Part shown: positions 26,801-36,339 of the stretch, piece after piece
Layout of the letters: the number at the start of each line of letters is the position of its first letter
How positions within the stretch are numbered: position 1 is the first letter of the stretch
Origin: JAGTVG01 sp964389805
GTDB taxonomy: Bacteria > Bacteroidota > Bacteroidia > Cytophagales > Cyclobacteriaceae
Direction of reading: 5' to 3'
Length of the DNA stretch: 64,000 nt
Assembly (NCBI GenBank): GCA_964389805.1
Contig: CAYMFU010000154.1
Location: 1 to 64,000 of the forward strand
Notes under the pieces: model-generated
What the model saw: only the letters and a program-made list of their open reading frames with translations
Told to the model about the DNA's origin: nothing
The model's database searches: none
Program-made: the position numbers and the translations under genes

Positions 26801-27298
26801 ATGAAAGGCATTTTGAAAGTATTTATTCTGTTGTTGGTTGCATTTGCGATTGGATGCCAACCGGTGGGTGATAAAAAAAATGTTAAGAAACTAAAAGCTG
26901 AGATAAAAAAAATAAACGATATTAAAATGGAACATTTAACGAAAGCAACTTTTCAGGAAAAAGTATTTAATTACGAAGTAAATAAAGAGTGGAAGTATGA
27001 AGGCGATCTTCCTTGTCTGATTGATTTCTATGCCGACTGGTGTGGGCCATGTAAAATGGTTGCTCCTGTACTCGAGGAATTGGCAAAAGAATATGAAGGT
27101 AAAATTCACATATACAAGGTAGACACAGAAGCCCAGCAGGAACTGGCCGCTGCATTTGGCATTCGAAGTATTCCTTCTTTATTATTCTGTCCTAAAGACG
27201 GGCAGCCTCAAATGGCACAGGGTGCTCTTCCAAAGGCAACAATGGAAAAAGCTATAAAGGAGATCTTGTTGGCAGAAAAGCCAGTTGAGACAAACTAA
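26801..27298 (+). CDS. Thioredoxin-fold lipoprotein
   Basis: From the ATG at 26801 the protein has 165 residues: signal MKGILKVFILLLVAFAIGC with lipidated Cys at 19, a Lys-rich spacer, then a thioredoxin domain from about residue 50 with active site WCGPC in FYADWCGPCKMVAPVLEEL and the cis-Pro loop GIRSIPSLL. It therefore acts outside the cytoplasm as a disulfide reductase or isomerase held on a membrane. An in-frame ATG at 26768 falls inside the -7 promoter element and gives a worse signal peptide. Monocistronic, between a palindrome-bearing promoter and a strong terminator. Confidence 0.92.
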   Translation: MKGILKVFILLLVAFAIGCQPVGDKKNVKKLKAEIKKINDIKMEHLTKATFQEKVFNYEVNKEWKYEGDLPCLIDFYADWCGPCKMVAPVLEELAKEYEGKIHIYKVDTEAQQELAAAFGIRSIPSLLFCPKDGQPQMAQGALPKATMEKAIKEILLAEKPVETN

Positions 27299-27369
27299 AA
27301 AGTAGTATTAAAGAGAACTTATAAAGTAGAAGCTAATTAAGCTTACTTGATATATATTCCAATGTGCTC

Positions 27370-27396
27370 ATCCCGCCTTTTGGCGGGATTTTTTTT
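27370..27396 (+). terminator. Strong rho-independent terminator
   Basis: Stem ATCCCGCC/GGCGGGAT with loop TTTT is followed by eight more Ts. Lies 72 nt after the thioredoxin lipoprotein stop. Confidence 0.85.
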
Positions 27397-27533
27397 GTCT
27401 TTCCTGGAAATTATCCGATAGTGGAGATATTGTGATGAGGGTATTAATGACATATTTTCCTGAGCTTTAATTTGGCCTTAACCTTGTTTGAAGACTGGGA
27501 ATGCACTTCACCTTCAGATATAAAATCCGGTAA

Positions 27534-28544
27534 TTACATAAGCAATTCAATAGCATGTTCTAATTGTAAATCCCGGCCCGACTGAATATCCTCTGGTGTT
27601 TGTTCCACGCGGGTATCCGGAGGAATTCCAAGCCATTCCCAGGGAAGGCCATCATATCTTCTGCGATCCGTCGTTCCTATGTGGATCATTGTCCCACTTG
27701 GTAATTCATAATTACCAGTAGCATTCCAATTAGCTCCACAACTTCCTCCGCCTGTTGTATCACCAATAGCTGTGACATTTGGCAGTTGCTTCATCATTTC
27801 AGAAAATAATTCTCCAGCACTGAAAGTCAGTCCATTGATCAATACAACTACAGGATTGGTATACGTATAAGGCCCCTGGGGTTCCAGCTGTGGGAGGGGG
27901 ATTTGTTCGCCAAGAAGATAAAATTCAGTTCTGTCAAGGGGAGTATCCATGAATCTGGATACAACAGCTTCAATATTCCGATCCCTACCGCCCTGTTTGT
28001 GCCTGACATCCAGAATAATTCCATTTGTATTTCTTAAGTAGTCCAGTACATGTGGGAAATCATCCATAAGGTATTCTTCATTAAAGTCGGACAAAAATGT
28101 GTATCCGATATTATCAGGCAGGATCTCGTACTCGATTTTACCACTTGGCGAAAGTTTAGTTTCAACCTGGAAATAAGATCTGATCACTGCCAGGCTTACT
28201 GCATCCTCATCCTTTTGGATCCTACGCGGTACATAAGCATAAACCATTTTACCGTCGAAATCATGATAGAAAACATGTCCATCCTTCAATTCAGCAAGCA
28301 GATCATGAATTAAACTCAAGTGTGAATGGTTATCGGAAGCCTGAATCCGGGCATAGTACACTTGGTATATGGAGTCCCAGTTTATGCTTTTGAATTCCAT
28401 ATACGGATAGGTCGTGTCAGCCACATGCCATGTGTAATTAAAATCAGCTGATATCAGTTCTTTGTCAAGGCATTCATCCTCATTATTGCAGGCAGTACAG
28501 CATACAGTTAGCAAGATGCAAAAAAAATACCCTGACCTTTTCAC
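27534..28544 (-). CDS. S41-family (C-terminal processing) peptidase lipoprotein
   Basis: Exported serine peptidase of the S41 family, which cuts near protein C termini. I place the start at GTG 28544, giving 336 residues beginning (M)KRSGYFFCILLTVCCTAC, a signal peptide with lipobox Cys. The frame stays open to an ATG at 28655, but that would bury the signal peptide 37 residues inside. The catalytic Ser is in LINGLTFSAGELF and the IGDTTGGGSCG loop matches the family. I see no PDZ domain, which many CtpA proteins have, so this is the shorter tail-specific type. Its substrate is unknown. It is monocistronic, with cstA upstream on the same strand side by side. Confidence 0.82.
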   Translation of the reverse strand: MKRSGYFFCILLTVCCTACNNEDECLDKELISADFNYTWHVADTTYPYMEFKSINWDSIYQVYYARIQASDNHSHLSLIHDLLAELKDGHVFYHDFDGKMVYAYVPRRIQKDEDAVSLAVIRSYFQVETKLSPSGKIEYEILPDNIGYTFLSDFNEEYLMDDFPHVLDYLRNTNGIILDVRHKQGGRDRNIEAVVSRFMDTPLDRTEFYLLGEQIPLPQLEPQGPYTYTNPVVVLINGLTFSAGELFSEMMKQLPNVTAIGDTTGGGSCGANWNATGNYELPSGTMIHIGTTDRRRYDGLPWEWLGIPPDTRVEQTPEDIQSGRDLQLEHAIELLM

Positions 28545-28722
28545 GATAACGGTTATAAAAGTTCTCAACAAAAAAAATAGAAAACTTTCTATAAAGGATT
28601 CGTTCTTTTTAACGGATAGCATTGCCAATAAGTTTAAAATATTCAGGGCATGCAAGGTGAATATTGACCCAGAAGAAAGTAGTTGATTATTGTAAGGCTG
28701 GGTCTTTTATGGAGGTAAGTGA

Positions 28723-30372
28723 TTAAGCATTAACATCCGCCTTTTCGATCGTGCCAGGTTTAAACACCGTCCTGGCTGCTTCAATGATCAGGATTATGGA
28801 GAGGCATAGAAGGAAAAAAGCAATACTTCCTATAACATCGAATCCACTCTGGTAAACAAGTTGTATCAGTGCCCAGATGGTCATCACAAGCATAAATATC
28901 ATTGGAATAACAACAAAGAATGTTGGTTTTCCTTTTTTACTCAGCCATACAAATACGACCAAAAGCGCAAGACCTGCCAGAAGCTGGTTAGTGGCTCCAA
29001 AAACAGGCCATACTGCCTGCCAGGCAGGAATGGGGCTGCCAGATGCATCATGAAGTACCATAAAATTAAAGGCCAGGGGCAAGGATAGGGTAGCTATTGT
29101 TGCGACGACTCTTGAATATTTCCCCTGTATGTTGAAAAATTCTTCAAAAATATACCGGCCCAGCCTTGTGGAGGTATCCAGGGTAGTTAATAAAAAGGTG
29201 GATACGGCCAGGATGCCAAATGATTTTCCAGTTTCAAAAGGAAGTCCGAGAGATTGCATGAAATTACCCAGTCCATTGCCATAGATCTCCAGGGGATTTG
29301 ATTTCAATATCTCACTATTTGATGCCAGCATAACAACCGTAAAAAGGGAGATCACAGCGACAAGCCCCTCGATTAACATGGCCCCATACCCGATCGGTCG
29401 GGCATCGCATTCATTATTGAGTTGTTTGGATGTTGTACCGGAGGCTACGATTGAATGAAATCCTGAACATGCTCCGCAAGCTATGGTAATAAACAGGATA
29501 GGGAACAGGGTTCCCCTGTCGATATTTGACCAGGAAGTGAACATGGGATACCGGATCTCAAATCCTCCGATCAGGATGCCGATAAATGCTCCAAGGAGCG
29601 AGGCATATAAAAGAAATGATGACAAATAGTCCCTGGGTTGCAATAGGGCCCAGACCGGAGTAATGCTTGCAACCAGGCAGTACACGATCAGGATGATATT
29701 CCAGGTTCTGGAAGTTTCACCCATAACTGTTGGCAATAAATCACTTGTGATGGGCAAAAGATGACCTAAATATATCCCGACAAATACGAGAGGCACGAAA
29801 ATAAACGAAGCGGTCCTCAGGCTAAGCCCTAGTTTTTTCACGGTAAGCCCAAATGCCAAAGCCAGCAAAATAAAAAAAACAGAGGAAGATCCTACTTCGG
29901 GACTTGTGGTAAAACCCGCGGAGGTAAGATCTACAAAAACGATGAGGACATATACCAGTGCGAGCCATATAAAAATAAGGAACATTCTATAGGCAAGGGG
30001 AGACATATGTATCCTGGCTATTTCCCCGATGGATTTTGCTTTATGACGAATGGAAGCCATAAGTGAGGTATAATCGTGTATACCCCCGATAAAAATTGTA
30101 CCGAGAACGATCCATAATAAGGCAGGAAGCCAGCCAAATGCTATTCCTGCAATAATAGGCCCGACTACAGGTCCCGCACCGGCAATAGAACTGAAATGAT
30201 GTCCGAACAGGACTGGTGCCTTTGCTGGTACCCGGTCTACCCCATCATAATCCGTATGGCTGGGTGTGGGATTATCTTTTTTTACATCAAAGGTTTTGTC
30301 AAGATATCGCCCATAGATCCTGTAGGCGATTATGAATACCAACAGCGCGGTTAAAAAAATATAAATCAGCAT
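28723..30372 (-). CDS. cstA: CstA-family transporter (carbon starvation protein A)
   Basis: Integral membrane protein of 549 residues with about 15 hydrophobic segments, starting MLIYIFLTALLVFIIAYRIYGRYL. The conserved CstA core is present: VLFGHHFSSIAGAGPVVGP near residue 55-73, and AGPVVGPIIAG. In E. coli CstA and its paralogue BtsT take up peptides or pyruvate during carbon shortage. The Bacteroidota form is shorter than E. coli CstA (701 residues) but has the main domain complete. Which substrate it carries cannot be told here. Ends 178 nt before (upstream of) the S41 peptidase start on the same strand. Confidence 0.92.
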   Translation of the reverse strand: MLIYIFLTALLVFIIAYRIYGRYLDKTFDVKKDNPTPSHTDYDGVDRVPAKAPVLFGHHFSSIAGAGPVVGPIIAGIAFGWLPALLWIVLGTIFIGGIHDYTSLMASIRHKAKSIGEIARIHMSPLAYRMFLIFIWLALVYVLIVFVDLTSAGFTTSPEVGSSSVFFILLALAFGLTVKKLGLSLRTASFIFVPLVFVGIYLGHLLPITSDLLPTVMGETSRTWNIILIVYCLVASITPVWALLQPRDYLSSFLLYASLLGAFIGILIGGFEIRYPMFTSWSNIDRGTLFPILFITIACGACSGFHSIVASGTTSKQLNNECDARPIGYGAMLIEGLVAVISLFTVVMLASNSEILKSNPLEIYGNGLGNFMQSLGLPFETGKSFGILAVSTFLLTTLDTSTRLGRYIFEEFFNIQGKYSRVVATIATLSLPLAFNFMVLHDASGSPIPAWQAVWPVFGATNQLLAGLALLVVFVWLSKKGKPTFFVVIPMIFMLVMTIWALIQLVYQSGFDVIGSIAFFLLCLSIILIIEAARTVFKPGTIEKADVNA

Positions 30373-30555
30373 CTTTTGCTTTCAGATTTTGACAAATATA
30401 ATGGATTCACATACTAATTAATTACATAGTTTTATAAATAACCAGCCATTGGCCGGACCAGGCTCAATATGGATTCGATTTGTCAAATACATTTGTGGGC
30501 CATTTGGCTTCTCCATATCAGGAAGGAAATCGATTGTAGGATGGAATTCAGTAAC

Positions 30556-31470
30556 TTAAGAGCTTTTGAGTTGATCTATAAAATGATTATCCCCGGTTGT
30601 GATATATTTAGCACCTCCTGGTATAATCTCCACTACAACGGATTCACATTCTCCAATTACTTCTCCATCAAGCTGTAGCATACGGGGTTTGTCAAATTTT
30701 ATCCTGGCTGATTTTGCGGAGTAATTTTTGGTATATTCCTTAAAAGTTTCAACGGCTCTTTTATCAAAAGCAGTCAGTCCAAGATTGATCACACCAGACC
30801 AATCCCGTTTTGTTAACAATACGATCTCAAATATTCCATCATGGGGATTTCCCTTAGGATTTACAATAGCGCCTGTTCCATACATTCGTGTATTTGCAAT
30901 CAATACAGAATAGGCTTTATGCTCGTATATTTTATTATCAATTTCGACTGTAACATCAAATAGCGATGCATTATTTACTGCGCTGACAAAATGCTTTGCG
31001 TAGGCGGCCCATCCACGGCCTTCCTCTTTTTCGAAGTTTTCAACCATAGCCGCATTAATGCCCACATCTCCGAGATGCATAGTATAATCATTATTTACTT
31101 TTATAACATCAATTGGGATTATCATCTGTGAAGCAATCAGATCCTGGAAGGCTTGCATTGTATCATTGGGAACACTTAGTTCCTTGGCCATTCCATTTGC
31201 CGAACCCATAGGAATAATACCGAAAGGAACGTCTGAATTCTGCAGTGCCAGTGCCGTCATGAGTGTTGTTCCATCTCCCCCAATCGAAACTACCTTATCT
31301 GGCTTCACTGATTCAACCGCAGCGGCTAATTTTTTAACATCCTCCTCCCCGGTCGTATGAAAATATTCGTAGGGTATCCCATATTTTTTACAGTAGTCTT
31401 CCGCTTTGTTGATAAATATTTCTTTATTTCTTCCCCCGGAAATGGGATTAACAACTAATAATAGTTTCAT
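30556..31470 (-). CDS. Diacylglycerol kinase-family lipid kinase
   Basis: Cytosolic, membrane-associated lipid kinase of 304 residues, similar in architecture to YegS/DgkB. The N-terminal domain begins KLLLVVNPISGGRNK and holds the ATP motif VSIGGDGTTLM near residue 60-70 and GIIPMGSANGMAKEL; the C-terminal beta domain includes KPRMLQLDGEVIGE. Such proteins phosphorylate diacylglycerol or related lipids (YegS prefers phosphatidylglycerol). No lipid-synthesis gene is adjacent, so the acceptor is open. Divergent from the DUF1080 gene, with 126 nt between them. Confidence 0.9.
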   Translation of the reverse strand: MKLLLVVNPISGGRNKEIFINKAEDYCKKYGIPYEYFHTTGEEDVKKLAAAVESVKPDKVVSIGGDGTTLMTALALQNSDVPFGIIPMGSANGMAKELSVPNDTMQAFQDLIASQMIIPIDVIKVNNDYTMHLGDVGINAAMVENFEKEEGRGWAAYAKHFVSAVNNASLFDVTVEIDNKIYEHKAYSVLIANTRMYGTGAIVNPKGNPHDGIFEIVLLTKRDWSGVINLGLTAFDKRAVETFKEYTKNYSAKSARIKFDKPRMLQLDGEVIGECESVVVEIIPGGAKYITTGDNHFIDQLKSS

Positions 31471-31596
31471 AATATTATGTGAATTTGACCTAATTTAAAT
31501 TAATTATCAGCGCTTATCAAATAATTGAATCGACAAAATATGTAAATTCGCTTAGCATATGTCTATTATGATTTTTTAAAACTAAAGAGTATAAAA

Positions 31597-32325
31597 ATGA
31601 AAAAGCCGTTGTTATTATTAGCATTCTTAATCTGTCTCGGACAGGTTTATGCACAAAAGATGAAATCCCAGGATACGGAAGTCTGGGAACCCGAGCCAGC
31701 AGTTGTAACACCAGGTGAAGGTATGGCCCCTCCATCGGATGCTATCATTCTTTTTAATGGAACCAACCTGGACAATTGGGAGAATATGAAAGGTGAGGAA
31801 GCTGGATGGGAAGTTAGTGATGGAGCCATGATCATGGTGAAGGGAACAGGACCTATCCGTTCCAAAGTAGTATATGGAGATTGTCAGTTACATATTGAGT
31901 GGCGAACGCCAGCAGAGGTTAAAGGAAAAGGACAGGGTAGAGGAAACAGTGGTGTGTTCCTTCAGGGGATCTATGAAGTACAAGTATTGGATTCTTATGA
32001 GAACAGGACCTATTCCAATGGACAGGCCGCCAGCATTTACAAGCAGAGCATGCCATTAGTCAATGCCTGCAAACCTCCGGGAGAATGGCAAACCTATGAT
32101 ATCATTTACAGGGCGCCCATCTTCGATGATGATGGAAAACTGGCATCACCAGCGTACATCACCGTAATACAGAATGGGATTCTAGTACAGAATCATTACC
32201 AGATAAAAGGGGATACGCCCAATATAGGATTACCAAAATATGAAGCCCATGGAGAAGGACCACTTATGCTTCAGGATCATGGGAACCCGGTCAGCTTCCG
32301 GAACATCTGGTTAAGAAAACTCTAG
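31597..32325 (+). CDS. Secreted DUF1080 (3-keto-disaccharide hydrolase domain) protein
   Basis: A 242-residue exported protein. The signal peptide MKKPLLLLAFLICLGQVYAQ is cleaved after about residue 20. The DUF1080 (PF06439) concanavalin-like fold covers residues 45-242: DAIILFNGTNLDNWENMKG, GWEVSDGAMIMVKGTGPIRS, LHIEWRTPAE, GNSGVFLQGIYEVQVLDSY and the closing FRNIWLRKL. Members have been linked to breaking 3-keto glycosides, and the family is highly expanded in this phylum. A Gfo/Idh/MocA oxidoreductase, the kind of enzyme that can make 3-keto sugars, lies 2.5 kb away. Strong terminator 12 nt after the stop; monocistronic. Confidence 0.9.
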   Translation: MKKPLLLLAFLICLGQVYAQKMKSQDTEVWEPEPAVVTPGEGMAPPSDAIILFNGTNLDNWENMKGEEAGWEVSDGAMIMVKGTGPIRSKVVYGDCQLHIEWRTPAEVKGKGQGRGNSGVFLQGIYEVQVLDSYENRTYSNGQAASIYKQSMPLVNACKPPGEWQTYDIIYRAPIFDDDGKLASPAYITVIQNGILVQNHYQIKGDTPNIGLPKYEAHGEGPLMLQDHGNPVSFRNIWLRKL

Positions 32326-32336
32326 AAGTATTATTT

Positions 32337-32359
32337 AAGGGAGCGAGGCTCCCTTTTTT
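32337..32359 (+). terminator. Rho-independent terminator after DUF1080 gene
   Basis: Perfect 8-bp stem AAGGGAGC/GCTCCCTT with loop GAG, followed by TTTTC. Placed 12 nt after the stop codon. Confidence 0.8.
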
Positions 32360-32406
32360 CTTGCTTGAAGATAAATAAAAAGGCTCGGCACCTCATACCC
32401 CCCGTT

Positions 32407-33471
32407 TTAATTCATCTTTAGGAATTTTCGTGGTGCTTTGTAACGTCTCCAGAATCTGAATTTGGTCAGCGAGGTCCAGGTAATCAGGTAATTGATCCAT
32501 TTGAATCTCATCAGGAAATGCATCAGGCCATATCCCCCGAAAATGATCCACATACCGACTCCGTATTCGACTGCATAATAGATGTATTTATAGTCCGATT
32601 TGATTATATCTTGTGGTATAATATTATACCGGCCGAGTAAATTGATTATTAAAACGGGTATCAGGGTGAAAGCCAGCCACCAGAGAAGAAAGATGAATGC
32701 ATGGCCCGTCTCAATAGCTCGCTCCGGGCAGTAGTTCATACAATGCATGCAGCTTTCGCATTTGTAGGTCCAGAAGGGCCTTTTATCTACAAGCTTGATG
32801 GCACTGACCGGGCAGTCTTTAATGCATTTATCACAATTATTGCATGTATAACTGGCGAAATAGGTCTTCGATAATGCAAAACGACCAAACAGATAATATA
32901 GTACTGAGATCGGGCTGATCAGAATATCTACAGGAAGCCCCCAGAAGCCTTGATAAACCTGCTTTCCATCCAGCAGTTTTTGTGTAAACCGGTCTGTTAT
33001 TCTCTTACACCGGTTAAAAATAGAATCCACCACTTTTTCCCTGAGACCCGGATGTACAGAGATCCAGTTCGAGGGAAGGTCAAGGGGTTGAAAACCGATA
33101 CAGTTATAACCTTTTACACCAAGCATTATTGTAGGCCACCATAAGGCTGTTCCGCTCATACCCGGGGTAAAGAGCTTGTACATCTTCATGCCAGCCCTTG
33201 TGTTCAGCAAAAATATCTTCGTACCTTTTGATTTCGGGAACCGACGGATGAAATCAATAACAATAGGTGGCGTATTGAAACCATGCGTGGGAAAGCAGAA
33301 ACCAACCAGCGTATTTTCCTCAAATCGAACTCTGGGAACTGGTGTATTTTTTTCGATCCGGATGACCTCCACAGTAATCCCCCGGCTTTTTGCTTTTTCC
33401 GCTATCCAGTGGGCTGCAGTTCTGGCATTCCCGGTACCTGAAAAAAAGTATATGATGATGGTTTTGAACAT
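32407..33471 (-). CDS. EFR1-type flavodoxin/ferredoxin membrane protein
   Basis: Electron-transfer protein of 354 residues with three parts. An N-terminal flavodoxin-like domain starts YFFSGTGNARTAA (FMN phosphate loop). Two [4Fe-4S] clusters follow near residues 205-250: CNNCDKCIKDCP and CESCMHCMNYCP. Two transmembrane helices (about 260-285 and 300-325) close the protein, with a basic tail. This is the EFR1-family layout. Partners are unknown; combined flavin and Fe-S centres imply one-electron relay on the inner face of the membrane. Convergent with the DUF1080 gene and 148 nt downstream of the esterase gene on the same strand. Confidence 0.88.
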   Translation of the reverse strand: MFKTIIIYFFSGTGNARTAAHWIAEKAKSRGITVEVIRIEKNTPVPRVRFEENTLVGFCFPTHGFNTPPIVIDFIRRFPKSKGTKIFLLNTRAGMKMYKLFTPGMSGTALWWPTIMLGVKGYNCIGFQPLDLPSNWISVHPGLREKVVDSIFNRCKRITDRFTQKLLDGKQVYQGFWGLPVDILISPISVLYYLFGRFALSKTYFASYTCNNCDKCIKDCPVSAIKLVDKRPFWTYKCESCMHCMNYCPERAIETGHAFIFLLWWLAFTLIPVLIINLLGRYNIIPQDIIKSDYKYIYYAVEYGVGMWIIFGGYGLMHFLMRFKWINYLITWTSLTKFRFWRRYKAPRKFLKMN

Positions 33472-33619
33472 TTAAAAAATCCGAGCAATATTATGCCCAG
33501 CGTTTACCTTTACAAGATCGCTAAAATGTTGGTTTTTTACCAGAATTAAGTTGAAATAGAGATTAATAGTACGAGCAAGGTTAACAACATTTTATAAACC
33601 CGGCATTTCAATTTATAAT

Positions 33620-34708
33620 CTACCAATTAAATGTATTTTCAATGAATCTGATTAGCTGATCTGACATTTCCCGGTTGTCATCCACCCTGGGATGTCCCGG
33701 TTTATTGATATATGGAAAGAATAGCGTATGCAGGTTAGGATCATCCAGGCCTTCCACTGCAGTCGTAACATATCCGGGCCAGGGAGAATCATCCCTTGTT
33801 GCATCCATGCTTCCCAAAGCACAGATAATTGGAGTTCCCGGGTAGACTTTACGCAATTTCGAAATAAAATCGACATAGGAGGAGATTATCTTCTCCTCAT
33901 CCGGTGCTTCTTTTCCAAACCTCTGCTCGAATGTTGGTTCTTCCGGCATGTTCACCAGCCAGGAGTCATTTTGAAACAGGTTCACCACAACCAGGTCGGG
34001 TTGGATTTTAGAGAAATCCCATTTGCTATCCGGATCGGAAGGATCAAGACGGTCCCACATTTCCGGCATGATCAGGGGGAACCAGCTGATCATGATCCCG
34101 ATCCCCGACCTTACAGTACCATAATAATCTGCATTGAAATGCCTTGCGGTAATGGCACCATATGTATCGTAATTGTTTGTATATATGCTATCCGGTGAAT
34201 CCCCGCCGGTCAGGTCTTCAATGGCGTATCCCGCTGTAATAGAATTGCCAAAAAACTCAATAATCTTTCTATCCGTTTGAGGCAGCTGTAATAACTTGCC
34301 ATTGGTAATCTCAATACCCAGAAACCAGGTTTTACCCAGGTCCCATTCTGTGCGTTTAATCAGTTTTATGGTGTGCATACCTTCTGGCAGCCCTTTTGCA
34401 AGCGTATAGTACCTCTCTTCTTTATCAAGTTTGATATACCTCAGGCTATCTTCATCAAGGACAATGTTGAAATAATTTTCACCCTTGTCGTCTTTGAGTT
34501 TTGCTTTTAATTCTTCCCCCTCGAACTTAATTTCGATCTGCGTCCCCGGCCAGTAGATCTCGGGTGCCATTCTATCTTCAAAATTAATCCGGCCGGTATA
34601 GCGGATCATCTCATTGTCCGGGTCGACAGAAATAAGATCAGCTTCAGGAACACATCCAAAGAATAGTATCGCAAGAATCGACAGAAAAATAAAAGGTAAG
34701 TTCTTCAT
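33620..34708 (-). CDS. CE2-like SGNH/GDSL esterase lipoprotein
   Basis: A 362-residue lipoprotein: signal MKNLPFIFLSILAILFFGC with lipobox Cys19. The N-terminal beta-sandwich (about 35-130, with RYTGRINFED and YWPGTQIEIKFEG) followed by an SGNH hydrolase domain with Ser in IEFFGNSITAGY is the layout of carbohydrate esterase family 2, which removes acetyl groups from polysaccharides. The oxyanion Asn is in VVNLFQND and the catalytic His is probably in GHPRVDDN; family CE2 enzymes often work without the third triad member. It would act outside the cell surface on acetylated glycans. Neighbouring Gfo/Idh and DUF1080 genes support a carbohydrate role. Confidence 0.87.
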   Translation of the reverse strand: MKNLPFIFLSILAILFFGCVPEADLISVDPDNEMIRYTGRINFEDRMAPEIYWPGTQIEIKFEGEELKAKLKDDKGENYFNIVLDEDSLRYIKLDKEERYYTLAKGLPEGMHTIKLIKRTEWDLGKTWFLGIEITNGKLLQLPQTDRKIIEFFGNSITAGYAIEDLTGGDSPDSIYTNNYDTYGAITARHFNADYYGTVRSGIGIMISWFPLIMPEMWDRLDPSDPDSKWDFSKIQPDLVVVNLFQNDSWLVNMPEEPTFEQRFGKEAPDEEKIISSYVDFISKLRKVYPGTPIICALGSMDATRDDSPWPGYVTTAVEGLDDPNLHTLFFPYINKPGHPRVDDNREMSDQLIRFIENTFNW

Positions 34709-34875
34709 ATAATATATCAGATTTAAATTTTAATATCGGAGGATTTAATGGCCCAATCGTTTTCAAAAAGTGGCATTTTAACTATTTTACCTAACTTAAG
34801 TGATTCTTGCAGAATACCTGAACCTATATTTCAATTTTACCCTCAGAAAACTTTTCCCTTCAGTACACCCTTAGA

Positions 34876-36258
34876 CTAAAACGGGTATTCGTATTTGTAC
34901 TTACCCGGATTCGGAACTGGATATTTCCCATCAGGACCTGCTTTAAGAGGTGCAGGAGAATCCATTGTCATTTTATCAAGTCCGAGTGCAAACTCATGAT
35001 CACAATTAAGCATTTGATCATAAGTGATCACCTGGCCAGTGTGCGCTGCCATTCTACCCATAGAAGTCACCAGGCTGGCTTCTGCACCACGTTTCACCTC
35101 ATTAAATGGTTTGTCTTCCCGAATGGCCTCAATCAGATGATCCCATTCCAGCTGGTAAGGATTAGGTTCCTGTCCAGGGAACCGCCATACAATGTCATCG
35201 GTTCTATTGAAATCCTGTCCTTTATTAATTCGGCATAGTGCCGGGGTGTGTCCTCCCTGCGAGATAACTGCTGAACCTTTACTGCCATGGGCATAACTGG
35301 CGAATTCATCGTGACAGCCTTCCATGCATCTGCCATACAGGAATAATTTCGTGCCATCAGCAAAAGTGTACTCCACGGAATACGTATCAAAATTCTGATC
35401 CACCGAATTACCCCGGTAGTGTCTTCCGCCAAGTGCCTGGGCCTTAACCGGCCATTGATCTTTCATCCAGCAGCATTCATCAATATGGTGTATGTAAAAA
35501 TCACTATAATTACCGCCGCTAGCCCAGAGGAAACTGTGGAACCGTTGTGTCTGATATAGAAACTCGCTGACTCCATCCGGCTTGGGATCCGATGCAAAAA
35601 AACCAATAGGACCGTGCATCCTGTATGCACGAAGGGCGATAATCTCGCCAATCTGTCCATCCTGGATGCGATCATAGAGCTCCCAGCGGGCCTCACAATG
35701 ACGACACATCAGGCCAACCCCGACTTTAAGGTTCTTTTTCACAGATTCTTCACCAAGCTCAAGCATCCTTAATGTAGTGGGTCCGTCAACCGTTACTGGT
35801 TTTTCCATAAACACATTCAAACCTTTATCTATGGCATATTTAAAGTGTACCCATCGAAATGCAGGCGGTGTAGCAAGAATTACCACATCACCCGGGCTCA
35901 GACAATCCATCGCGTCCTTATATCCCTCATAACCCAGAAATTTCTGTTCTTCGGGTACATCTACCAGTTCAGGATGGATTTTCTTCAAGCTTTTGTAACT
36001 GAGCTTAAGGCGATCCTCAAATACATCCGCCATGGCAACCATCTTGATCGGCCCGTTTTTAACCGACATAGCATTAGAGGCAGCACCGGAACCACGGCCC
36101 CCGCAACCTACCAATGCCACATTTATGGTATTATTTTCTGCAGCATGAACGTTTGGAATGAGTTTTGGTGTCAGGGTTGTGGCCAGGGTGATTTTGCCAG
36201 TGTTCTTTATAAATTTTCGGCGTGATACATGTTTCTTTTGCGAATTAGTCAGTCCCAT
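34876..36258 (-). CDS. Gfo/Idh/MocA-family oxidoreductase with Tat signal
   Basis: NAD(P)-dependent sugar oxidoreductase family, 460 residues. The N terminus SRRKFIKNTGKITLATTL is a twin-arginine signal, so the folded, cofactor-loaded enzyme is exported. The Rossmann motif is VALVGCGGRGSGAA near residue 50; the EKPV motif, FMEKPVTVDG, is near 150 and the C-terminal barrel includes the family-typical GGNYSDFYIHHIDECCW segment. Exported relatives in Bacteroidota use tightly bound NAD and oxidise or rearrange glycosides, including C3 oxidation. The closing NPGKYKYEYPF tail is usual for this subgroup. Precise substrate is unknown. A 9-bp inverted repeat lies upstream. Confidence 0.9.
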   Translation of the reverse strand: MGLTNSQKKHVSRRKFIKNTGKITLATTLTPKLIPNVHAAENNTINVALVGCGGRGSGAASNAMSVKNGPIKMVAMADVFEDRLKLSYKSLKKIHPELVDVPEEQKFLGYEGYKDAMDCLSPGDVVILATPPAFRWVHFKYAIDKGLNVFMEKPVTVDGPTTLRMLELGEESVKKNLKVGVGLMCRHCEARWELYDRIQDGQIGEIIALRAYRMHGPIGFFASDPKPDGVSEFLYQTQRFHSFLWASGGNYSDFYIHHIDECCWMKDQWPVKAQALGGRHYRGNSVDQNFDTYSVEYTFADGTKLFLYGRCMEGCHDEFASYAHGSKGSAVISQGGHTPALCRINKGQDFNRTDDIVWRFPGQEPNPYQLEWDHLIEAIREDKPFNEVKRGAEASLVTSMGRMAAHTGQVITYDQMLNCDHEFALGLDKMTMDSPAPLKAGPDGKYPVPNPGKYKYEYPF

Positions 36259-36300
36259 TAATTTCTTGTATTTAAATGATTATATATTTAAAAAGAATAT

Positions 36301-36339
36301 AATAATCCCTCCAATTATTTATCAAAATGCGGGATTATT
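36301..36339. promoter_or_regulatory. Inverted repeat upstream of Gfo/Idh gene
   Basis: Perfect arms AATAATCCC (36301-36309) and GGGATTATT (36331-36339) with a 21-nt spacer, 43-81 nt upstream of the oxidoreductase start. It could be an operator or a leader hairpin. Confidence 0.3.

Noticed and set aside
28462..28686. Plus-strand open frame of 74 codons over the S41 peptidase 5' region
   Set aside because: It runs opposite to the signal-peptide region and upstream DNA of the peptidase and shows no domain or promoter.
28666..28704. GACCCAG/CTGGGTC inverted repeat between cstA and the S41 gene
   Set aside because: Only 7 bp with a 25-nt loop; too weak to call as a terminator.
30469..30678. Plus-strand open frame of 69 codons
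   Set aside because: Mostly overlaps the 3' end of the lipid kinase gene on the other strand; composition not coding-like.
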